Made by a program: the position numbers and the translations under genes. The notes below the pieces were generated by a model that ran no database searches, had not been told where the DNA came from, and saw only the letters and a program-made list of their open reading frames with translations. From an uncultured Lachnospiraceae bacterium (GTDB lineage: Bacteria > Bacillota > Clostridia > Lachnospirales > Lachnospiraceae), in contig CAJUHY010000077.1 of NCBI GenBank assembly GCA_910585895.1, forward strand, positions 1-9,490: a stretch of DNA of 9,490 nucleotides, read 5' to 3'. Each line of letters starts with the position of its first letter. Position 1 is the stretch's first letter. This document shows, in pieces, positions 1-5,217 of the stretch.

Positions 1-85
1 GTAAATCTTCCTGATGTTTCTGGTCTATCTGTTCTGTCACTGTCAATCTTCCCACGTGCTTTCCTTTCTGTTTTCGTATCTCCAT
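1..85 (-). CDS. 5' end of an unidentified leftward gene (partial)
   Basis: A reading frame on the minus strand opens at ATG 85-83 and stays open for 28 codons to the left edge. The peptide begins MEIRKQKGKHVGRLTVTEQ. A GGGAGGG ribosome-binding-like run (plus-strand 96-102) lies 10 nt upstream of the start; another ATG at 93-91 sits closer to it but reaches a stop after 16 codons, so 85 is preferred. The stretch around KGKHVGRLTV resembles the G-x-x-x-G-R-L-T-V opening seen in a class of small phage-type or homing-endonuclease-like proteins with zinc-binding CxCG motifs further on, but the diagnostic part is outside the window. Identification is therefore only a suggestion. Confidence 0.4.
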   Translation of the reverse strand, partial: MEIRKQKGKHVGRLTVTEQIDQKHQEDL

Positions 86-101
86 ACTACCATAACCCTC
101 C

Positions 102-248
102 CAATTTTACAAGCACATGACTATTTGTGTAATGAATTATCCCGCCCTTGTAAATCAGCATGTGAAAGAGGATTACGCGGTAATCATTGTTGATAATTCA
201 GATATTGCAAAGCCTGCCAGCAGGAGACTTGAGGCCCTCGCTGACATT
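102..248 (+). pseudogene. Fragment of a DDE transposase (IS4-like)
   Basis: The frame containing ATG 117 encodes a peptide with the core VKEDYAVIIVDNSDIAKPAS followed by RRLEALADI. This resembles the first catalytic block of DDE transposases of the IS4-like superfamily, where an aspartate after a run of hydrophobic residues (here in IIVDNSDI) is followed by a lysine-proline and a short helix, then normally an R-D-G-S-T-G-like segment. That next segment is missing: after codon ATT at 246-248 the similarity stops and another gene's remains begin. Upstream a stop at 93-95 closes the frame. No terminal inverted repeats were seen. It is a dead internal piece of an insertion sequence. Family assignment is from memory of the motif and moderately sure. 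Confidence 0.5.
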
Positions 249-481
249 TCAACCATGAGCAGGTGCTGCGGGAGATTGCCGAAGATGTCAAGAACAGCGC
301 CTATGAAATTATTGAGAAAAAGAATGCCGCTTACTATGGAATTGCCCTCAGTATGCCGGCAATTGTCGGGGCGAATGGGGTGGAGACCCATGTGCCGATT
401 TCGCTGAATGAGGAGGAGAGTAAAGCGCTTAACCATTCTGTGGAGACAATCAGTGGAATTGTGTCCCAGCTTAGTTTGTAG
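249..481 (+). pseudogene. ldh: 3' remnant of L-lactate dehydrogenase with an internal deletion
   Basis: The frame read from about 249 to TAG 479-481 gives LREIAEDVKNSAYEIIEKKN, then AAYYGIALSMPAIVGANG, then VETHVPISLNEEESKAL and a C-terminal helix. These match the last third of bacterial L-lactate dehydrogenase: the VKNSAYEIIEKKGATYYGIA helix and the C-terminal LSMPAIVG(A/R)NGVE strand with its closing helix. About 30 residues that normally separate YYGIA from the LSMP strand (the helix with the AIL segment and the VSSLL-type strand) are absent, although the frame is kept. The NAD-binding domain and the catalytic histidine region are also missing, so the product cannot be active. A likely terminator follows 24 nt after the stop, consistent with the genuine 3' end of the old gene. 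Confidence 0.75.
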
Positions 482-504
482 GAAAGTTTGACAGAAACGC
501 AGGT

Positions 505-541
505 AACGCTGGCTCAGATGATGGGGGTCGGCGTTTTCCTA
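505..541 (+). terminator. Probable rho-independent terminator of the former ldh gene
   Basis: AACGCTGGCTC (505-515) can pair with GGGTCGGCGTT (525-535) over 11 bp, including three G-U pairs, around a 9-nt loop, and is followed by TTTCCTATTCTATTT. The stem is moderately stable and the T run is interrupted by CC, so this is plausible rather than certain. Its position just after the ldh stop fits. Confidence 0.5.
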
Positions 542-546
542 TTCTA

Positions 547-577
547 TTTACATTAAAAACTAGATATAGGGTATAAG
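547..577 (+). promoter_or_regulatory. Weak candidate promoter for the glycosyltransferase
   Basis: TTTACA (547-552) and TATAAG (572-577) are separated by 19 nt, longer than the usual 17. The surrounding 541-625 stretch is AT-rich and no better pair was found. Low confidence. Confidence 0.2.
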
Positions 578-640
578 AACTGTATAGCAAAGGCGATATA
601 AAGTGTATAGGAATTTTTAATAACTATGGAGGTGAATGTT

Positions 641-1540
641 GTGTACATAAATAACGAAATCGAAGCTGTTATTACGAGTTTTAATCAGAAATCTATGATT
701 CATGAAGCAGTTGATTCATTGTGCTGCCAGACTGCAAGACCCAAAAGAATTATTATTGTGGATGATGGGACAACGGATGAAATGTCTAAGAATGTTTTGC
801 ATGAAATAGAAACAGACAGCGGCCTGCCTGTTCCGGTACTGGTAATTCGCCAGTCCAATCAGGGGGTGTCGGCAGCAAGGAATACGGGCATTCGTGAAGT
901 TAAGGCTCCGTTGGTGTTGGCGCTTGATGGGGATGACAGCCTTCAACCGTCTTTCATTGAAGAAGTCAGTAAGTTATTTAATGAAAATCCATCCATGATT
1001 GCTGCCTCATCCTGGCTGCAAACGTTTGGTGTTCTTGACTCCATTGTACGCCCGCATGGGGGAAATGCTGCGGCATTTCTTGCACGTAATTGCTGCCCTG
1101 CAACACATATTTTTCGCCGCCAGGTATGGAAGCAATGCGGTGGGTATGATGAAACAATGCGCAGTGGTTTTGAAGACTGGGATTTCTTTTTAAGTATGTT
1201 GGAAACTGCCCCCGATACATATATTGGAATTGTGCAAAAACCCCTGATAAATTATCGTACTACGCCGGTCTCATCAAATATAAAAAGTATGGAAAAGCGT
1301 CTGCAGCTCATGCGTTATATAATCGAAAAACATGGAAAATGTTATCAGGAACATCTGACAGAGGCTATCCTGGGGATTGAGGCCACATCTATTTCCAGGC
1401 TTTATGGATGGGAAAGTGAAATGATTCACGCAAAGTCACAAGGCAAAAGTTTCAGCAACATATCCAATGAATTTATAGCAAGTCCGTCTTATGGGGATGG
1501 GGGGATGGCTGCGGCCGTGCGTATTGTGTCTGGTGAATAA
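641..1540 (+). CDS. Glycosyltransferase family 2 (GT-A fold)
   Basis: Transfers a sugar from a nucleotide-sugar donor to an unknown acceptor in the cytoplasm; no membrane segment is visible. From GTG 641 the protein has 299 residues, usual for small GT2 enzymes. The GT-A signature is complete: an N-terminal strand AVITSFNQ (9-16), IIIVDDGTTDE (37-47) with the donor-binding aspartates, SNQGVSAARNTG (72-83), the metal-binding LDGDD (95-99), CGGYDE (166-171), and FEDWD (177-181) carrying the catalytic-base ED pair. The frame could open at ATG 626, but that codon lies inside the ribosome binding site itself (GGAGGTGA, 628-635); GTG 641 is 8 nt past GGAGG and is the better start. The C-terminal 60 residues after the GT fold match nothing I recognise. 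No other polysaccharide genes are nearby, so the acceptor is unknown and the gene is an orphan here. Confidence 0.9.
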   Translation: MYINNEIEAVITSFNQKSMIHEAVDSLCCQTARPKRIIIVDDGTTDEMSKNVLHEIETDSGLPVPVLVIRQSNQGVSAARNTGIREVKAPLVLALDGDDSLQPSFIEEVSKLFNENPSMIAASSWLQTFGVLDSIVRPHGGNAAAFLARNCCPATHIFRRQVWKQCGGYDETMRSGFEDWDFFLSMLETAPDTYIGIVQKPLINYRTTPVSSNIKSMEKRLQLMRYIIEKHGKCYQEHLTEAILGIEATSISRLYGWESEMIHAKSQGKSFSNISNEFIASPSYGDGGMAAAVRIVSGE

Positions 1541-1567
1541 GTAAGCGTAAAAGGATTGCATTAATCG

Positions 1568-1598
1568 TTCAGACTCAGTACAATAAATCTCATATAAT
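1568..1598 (+). promoter_or_regulatory. Promoter of the unknown acidic-protein gene
   Basis: A perfect -10 TATAAT lies at 1593-1598. The best -35 is a poor TTCAGA at 1568-1573 with a 19-nt spacer. Transcription would start near 1605, giving a leader of about 40 nt to the ribosome binding site AAGGAGG at 1635-1641. Confidence 0.45.
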
Positions 1599-1644
1599 AT
1601 GGAACGCTGCATGATATTTATAGCGCTGAAGATGAAGGAGGAAA

Positions 1645-2157
1645 ATGATAGTGAAAGTACAGGTAAAGCCATTAGAGGGTATCGTGTTAAACGGTGAGGA
1701 AATTTCATTAAACTGTTCCAGAGAAGCGGTAGAAGAAATTCTGGGAAGACCGGAGCAATGGAAGAATTCTTACTATTATTATAATAATGAGCTGCGGTTT
1801 GATTTTAATAATAACAATGAACTTGAATTCATTGAATTTTTAGCTGGTCATGACAGCAGACTGCAGCCTGAAATATATGGGATTTGTCCGTTCCTGGTTG
1901 CAGCTGACGAGGTATATACAATTTTGTCAGAGCATAATAACGGAGAGATTGATGATAGCGAGAACGGTTATTCTTATGGATTTTTGGAGACCAGTATAGG
2001 GATATTCAGACAGAATATTCCGGAGGATATTATAGAAATGGAGCAGGAGGCTAAAGAAAGCGGCGAACCGCTAACCAGAGAAGAGTATGAAGATGAGATG
2101 AAGAAGGCAAATTATTGGGCAACTTTTGGACTGGGGGTGGAAGGTTATTATAAATAG
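1645..2157 (+). CDS. Uncharacterised acidic cytoplasmic protein, possibly an immunity protein
   Basis: The 170-residue product is not a family I can name. It is acidic, has no signal peptide or membrane segment, and opens with a repeated beta-strand pattern: VKPLEGIVLNG (7-17), then SREAVEEILGRPEQW (25-39), then an Asn/Tyr-rich hairpin with YYYYNNELRFDF near residues 44-55 followed by NNNNELEFIEFL. It ends in a helix and KANYWATFGLGVEGYYK. The helix ending EEILGRP followed by a hairpin with an acidic strand is a recurring layout in small single-copy proteins found beside polymorphic toxins, and an Imm51-like remnant lies 1.3 kb downstream, so an orphan immunity role is an inference. AAGGAGG (1635-1641) is only 3 nt from ATG 1645 but 9 nt from the in-frame GTG 1651, so translation may begin at 1651. 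Codons in the hairpin are almost all A and T. Confidence 0.8.
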   Translation: MIVKVQVKPLEGIVLNGEEISLNCSREAVEEILGRPEQWKNSYYYYNNELRFDFNNNNELEFIEFLAGHDSRLQPEIYGICPFLVAADEVYTILSEHNNGEIDDSENGYSYGFLETSIGIFRQNIPEDIIEMEQEAKESGEPLTREEYEDEMKKANYWATFGLGVEGYYK

Positions 2158-2205
2158 CACAATACTGCTCCATCTGCCTTTGCGTTACTTTGGGGAAAAA
2201 GTGTA

Positions 2206-2650
2206 TCATAAGTTATTTGATGAAGCGCTATGGAAAATTTTCATAATGTACCTGCCTTTTCCAATTTTGGTTACGACATTATCTTTTTCAAGTTGATTTA
2301 AAATACGCTGAAGCTGTCTTGGGCTGCAATGAAGTCTAAAAGCGGTTTTTTCTATTCCGGATAAAATATGATTGTCGCATTTGAATTGCATATAATTGAG
2401 ATATTGAACTGTGTCAATTGCAATTGTAAGAAGGGGACTTATTGCTTCAGCAAGAACATTATCATCACCAACTACAAATAAATCCATTTCACCAATAATG
2501 TAATTTTTACTGCCGTTTGAAAGACTGTAAGCGCTGCCATCGTCACGGATAAATGATATGGAAAGATTTCCGCTTATTACAACTTGGAAATAGTTATAAT
2601 TTGACACGCTTTCACCAGATTCATATAAAGATTGGCAAAAAACAGCATCA
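2206..2650 (-). pseudogene. Decayed Crp/Fnr-family (YeiL-like) transcriptional regulator
   Basis: The minus-strand frame encodes part of a cyclic-nucleotide-binding-type sensor domain (about 2650 to 2390): YFQVVISGNLSISF, a following strand-turn region, and YIIGEMDLF carrying the G-E pair of the fold. After only a short linker it has a winged helix-turn-helix, IEKTAFRLHCSPRQLQRIL (131-149), then QLEKDNVVTKIGKGRYIM. In intact relatives of about 220 residues some 25-50 residues of dimer helix and helix-turn-helix start lie between IDTVQYLNYM and IEKTAF; here they are missing, so there seems to be an internal deletion. The open frame continues to ATG 2745 but the first 33 residues are only the antisense of a hydrolase remnant, and no ribosome binding site precedes that ATG. 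The first strands of the sensor are lost at a junction near 2645-2655. Not expected to be functional. Confidence 0.65.
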
Positions 2651-2886
2651 AAATGTTTCCTATCTATTATGGAAGCGGCTATATGAGAATAAAAATGGGC
2701 GGATTTTCCACGTCCTTTCTGGGGCATGGTGATTTGGTAGGTCATAGAGGATCGACAGGCTCATTTGCATTTTATTATCCTGGCAAAGGGTTATTTTTTG
2801 TTGGGGATTTTAATCAAATGAAATATCCTGCACTGCCTGTAGGGTTTATGATACAGCTGGCGTATCAAAGTAATTTGTTTTCATAA
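2650..2886 (+). pseudogene. 3' remnant of a serine hydrolase (beta-lactamase family, PF00144)
   Basis: The plus-strand frame to TAA 2884-2886 encodes FPIYYGSGYMRIKMGG, then LVGHRGSTGSFAFYYPGKG, then LFFVGDFNQMKYPALP. This is the C-terminal end of class C beta-lactamase-like serine hydrolases (penicillin-binding-protein or esterase type): the YGxGxMR strand, the third active-site motif in the form G-H-x-G-S-T-G, and the final LYFVGTVNQ strand. The S-x-x-K and Y-x-N motifs and all of the N-terminal part are gone. It starts exactly where the oppositely oriented regulator remnant starts, so the two once faced away from each other and a deletion took both 5' ends together. The ATG at 2632 has no gene behind it and lies in regulator sequence. 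Confidence 0.7.
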
Positions 2887-2899
2887 AGAGAATCCTTGC

Positions 2900-2928
2900 T
2901 TGCAGATAGGGGAAGGATATGCTAAAAT
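2900..2928 (+). promoter_or_regulatory. Promoter of the GNAT gene
   Basis: TTGCAG (2900-2905), a 17-nt spacer, and TAAAAT (2923-2928) preceded by TGC form a sigma-A promoter with an extended -10. Transcription would start near 2935, about 15 nt before the ribosome binding site at 2950-2954. Confidence 0.6.
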
Positions 2929-2961
2929 GTACAAGGATAACACAGGTTTGGAGGTAAAAGG

Positions 2962-3444
2962 ATGTCAGTCAGATTGATGTTAGCATATAATTTTCATCAG
3001 AAAGTCCGCAGTCTGTTTTCAGAATATACAGATATGTTAATTGCAGGAGATTCTTCATTTGAAAAATATCTTAGGCAGCAGAATTATGATGATGAACTGG
3101 AACATTTGGAAAAGAAATACGGTTTGCCGGAAGGAAGGTTATATCTGGCTTACAGCGATGGGGAATTAGCCGGCTGTATAGGTATGAAAAAAATAGACAC
3201 CGAAAATTGTGAGATGAAACGGTTATATGTGAAACCGCAGTTCAAAGGTAAAAAGATAGGGGAAATCCTCATTCGCCAGATTATAGATGACGCCAGGGAT
3301 ATTGGTTACCGGCATATGCTTTTGGATACCTTGCCTTTTTGTGAAAGCGCAATTTATATATATAAGAAATATGGATTTTATGAAATTGAATGTTATAATG
3401 ACAGACCGCTGGAGACTTCTATATATATGAAAATGGATTTGTAG
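2962..3444 (+). CDS. GNAT-family N-acetyltransferase
   Basis: Predicted cytoplasmic acetyl-CoA-dependent acetyltransferase of 160 residues, full length for the family. The start ATG 2962 lies 7 nt after GGAGG (2950-2954). The core runs LYLAYSDGELAGCIGMKKI (60-78), then motif A CEMKRLYVKPQFKGKKIG (83-100) with the acetyl-CoA pyrophosphate loop Q-F-K-G-K-K-I-G, the helix EILIRQIIDDAR (101-112), LLDTLPF (120-126), and motif B CESAIYIYKKYGFYEIE (127-143). It closes with YMKMDL, the usual terminal strand. Substrate is not evident; relatives act on small molecules, amines or protein N termini. It has its own promoter and stands alone between decayed genes. The 3' end is partly repeated just downstream (see repeat entry). 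Confidence 0.88.
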   Translation: MSVRLMLAYNFHQKVRSLFSEYTDMLIAGDSSFEKYLRQQNYDDELEHLEKKYGLPEGRLYLAYSDGELAGCIGMKKIDTENCEMKRLYVKPQFKGKKIGEILIRQIIDDARDIGYRHMLLDTLPFCESAIYIYKKYGFYEIECYNDRPLETSIYMKMDL

Positions 3445-3470
3445 ACGGTATGCTGGAGACTTCGATATAT
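3408..3470 (+). repeat. Imperfect 19-bp direct repeat at the GNAT 3' end
   Basis: GCTGGAGACTTCTATATAT (3408-3426) recurs as GCTGGAGACTTCGATATAT (3452-3470), 18 of 19 bases identical, 44 bp apart start to start. The second copy lies after the GNAT stop and again spells LETSIY in another frame, so it looks like a small tandem duplication or the trace of a second similar gene end. Confidence 0.6.
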
Positions 3471-3480
3471 TAGATTATGA

Positions 3481-3627
3481 AGGGACTGTAAAGGAGTGCA
3501 GGGAGAGTATACGCAGATGCGGGATATACTTAACAACGAGAGCTTTGAGGAATATAATATGTTAGGAAATGGATGTGACTGGCAGACAGTTGCATGTTCA
3601 TTTCTTGAAAAAATATGCAGTATTTGA
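3481..3627 (+). pseudogene. Remnant of an Imm51-like immunity protein
   Basis: A frame open from 3481 to TGA 3625-3627 contains VQGEYTQMRDILNNESFEEY followed by NMLGNGCDWQTVACSFLEK. The G-N-G-x-D-W followed by a valine-alanine helix and LE resembles the core of Imm51 immunity proteins of polymorphic toxin systems, whose full proteins are several times longer. ATG 3517 has a GGGAGAG 9 nt upstream and could give a 36-residue peptide, but the abrupt end after FLEKICSI points to decay. Family match is from memory, so moderate to low confidence. Confidence 0.4.
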
Positions 3628-3649
3628 AGAACTACTTGGAAAATCACGC

Positions 3650-3678
3650 TAGGCATAAAATAGAAATTGTGCTATAAT
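3650..3678 (+). promoter_or_regulatory. Promoter of the hemerythrin-fusion gene
   Basis: TAGGCA (3650-3655), a 17-nt spacer, and a perfect TATAAT (3673-3678) preceded by TGC make a strong extended -10 promoter. Transcription would start near 3685; the ribosome binding site GGAGGAG is at 3697-3703, giving a very short leader. Confidence 0.65.
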
Positions 3679-3710
3679 ATGACATAATATTTAAATGGAG
3701 GAGATGTAAC

Positions 3711-5057
3711 ATGAGCCATATCGCATGGGATGACAGCTATGATATCGGTGTGGACTTTATTGATAAGGAACGCCAGGTACTCTTTTCGACAATGAATAAG
3801 CTGATTAGTCTCAGTGAACGTGAGGAAAAGAGTGAGCATGTATGCCGGGAAGGCATTAAATACCTGAAAGGCCATACGGAAAAGCATTTTGAACATGAAG
3901 AAAAGTATATGCAGTCTATTGGCTATAGTGATTATGAAATTCACAAGCGTCTGCATGATGATTTCCGGTACAAGACAGTACCGGCATTGGAAGAGGAGAT
4001 GGAGAAGTCACAGTATTCGACAGATTCTATCCGGCATTTTTTAGGCGTCTGCATTGGCTGGGTGATTTCACATACGGTGACCGAGGACCAGGCAATTGTA
4101 GGAAAGACGGGCAGTAAATGGAGAGATATCCCGCATGAGGAAGAAAAGGATGTGCTGGAGACAACGATAATCCAGCTTGTGCAGGAGATGTTTCAACTGA
4201 AAGCGAAGATGATAAGCGGGCAGTACGCCGGGGAGGATTTCGGCAAAGTATTTTGCTGCCGCATGGTGTACAGTGGGGAGAACAAGGAGAGATGGCAGAT
4301 TACGCTTGTCTTTGAGGACCGGCTTTTGCTGAAAATTATCAGTAATATACTAAATTCAGATTACCCCAAGGTAGATGACATGGTGCTTAATGTCACCCGT
4401 TACCTGACACGGCAGTTTTTAGAACAAATCAGGGAGCGTATACCGGCATTTGATTTGATGACGCTCGAGGATGAAAGTCTGCTGACTCATGAGCAGCTTT
4501 TGAAAGCTTTTGAGCGTGAGCATCCTTCCTGCAGTCTGTTATTCAGTACGGAGGAAGGGTATTTTGCTTTCAGCGCGGTATCTGCTGAGCCTATCAGCGG
4601 TAAAATTGTCTCAGAGATTAACCATCAGAATGCCATGAACGCAGTCAGGGATTATCTGGTGAAAGAAAATGAGGAGCAGGAAAATCGCCGACATAAAATT
4701 CTTGTGGTGGACGATTCTGAGTTTATGCTTGCCCGCATACGAAATCTCCTGGCAGAGAAATATGATGTGATAGAGTCTGACTCCAGCATTTCTGCAATTA
4801 AGATTATAGCGGTCAACCGCCCGGATCTGGTTCTGCTGGATTATGAGATGCCCATCTGCGATGGAAAGCAGGCATTGGAGATGATTCGCTCCGATAAAGA
4901 TATCGCTGATATTCCTGTAATGTTTCTGACGGGCAGGGGAGACAAGGAGAGCGTTAGAAATGTTAAAGCGTTAAAACCGGAAGGATATCTGTTAAAAACC
5001 ATGCCGGATGATTTTATAGTGAAGACAGTGGAAGATTTTTTTGAAAATAAAAAATAG
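3711..5057 (+). CDS. Bacteriohemerythrin / CheX-like / response-regulator receiver fusion protein
   Basis: 448 residues, no membrane segment, so cytoplasmic. Residues 1-135 are a hemerythrin four-helix bundle: W6-D-D, H59-F-x-x-E63-E, H78-x-x-x-H82 and H121-x4-D126 are iron ligands, but the first ligand position in I-D-x-E-H is arginine (R21, codon CGC). Such domains bind oxygen or respond to oxygen, NO or redox state. A helical linker follows (about 142-170). Residues 175-310 look like a CheX/CheC-type domain (strand WQITLVFED, helix, then DDMVL), but the E-x-x-N phosphatase motif expected after DDMVL reads Y231-L-T-R234. Residues 328-448 are a full receiver domain with D334-D335, phosphoacceptor D377 in LLDYEMP, T407 and K429. 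ATG 3711 lies 7 nt after GGAGGAG. It is a single-gene unit with its own promoter and terminator, so its partner kinase and output are not visible here. The CheX assignment is an inference. Confidence 0.88.
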   Translation: MSHIAWDDSYDIGVDFIDKERQVLFSTMNKLISLSEREEKSEHVCREGIKYLKGHTEKHFEHEEKYMQSIGYSDYEIHKRLHDDFRYKTVPALEEEMEKSQYSTDSIRHFLGVCIGWVISHTVTEDQAIVGKTGSKWRDIPHEEEKDVLETTIIQLVQEMFQLKAKMISGQYAGEDFGKVFCCRMVYSGENKERWQITLVFEDRLLLKIISNILNSDYPKVDDMVLNVTRYLTRQFLEQIRERIPAFDLMTLEDESLLTHEQLLKAFEREHPSCSLLFSTEEGYFAFSAVSAEPISGKIVSEINHQNAMNAVRDYLVKENEEQENRRHKILVVDDSEFMLARIRNLLAEKYDVIESDSSISAIKIIAVNRPDLVLLDYEMPICDGKQALEMIRSDKDIADIPVMFLTGRGDKESVRNVKALKPEGYLLKTMPDDFIVKTVEDFFENKK

Positions 5058-5101
5058 AGACAGGTTTTAGAGATAATTCAGTAAGATAAGACATGACGTC
5101 A

Positions 5102-5148
5102 GATAAAAATAGCCGGAGGCGGGAATGCTGCCTTTGGCTATTTTATCA
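5102..5148. terminator. Strong rho-independent terminator, probably bidirectional
   Basis: AAAATAGCCGGAGGC (5106-5120) pairs with GCCTTTGGCTATTTT (5130-5144) over 15 bp with two G-U pairs and a 9-nt loop (5121-5129). The stem carries A on the 5' side and T on the 3' side, so it can end transcription from either direction. It closes the hemerythrin-fusion gene and isolates the regulator gene that follows. Confidence 0.85.
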
Positions 5149-5217
5149 TTCTAATAGGGAAGCCTTGTGATGCAAAAGTGTAAAAGTGTCTTTTTAAAAG
5201 AAGAAAAGGAGCAGATT

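Noticed and set aside
173..436. 87-residue minus-strand frame
   Set aside because: Antisense of the transposase and ldh remnants, no ribosome binding site, no family resemblance.
488..493. Perfect TTGACA after the ldh stop
   Set aside because: No acceptable -10 lies 15-19 nt downstream (GGCTCA at 17 nt), so not called as a promoter.
2632..2658. Possible start of a new plus-strand gene at ATG 2632
   Set aside because: The first codons are antisense to the regulator remnant, no ribosome binding site precedes them, and hydrolase similarity begins only around 2653.
3672..3956. 94-residue minus-strand frame opposite the hemerythrin domain
   Set aside because: Mirror of conserved hemerythrin coding sequence, without its own start signals.
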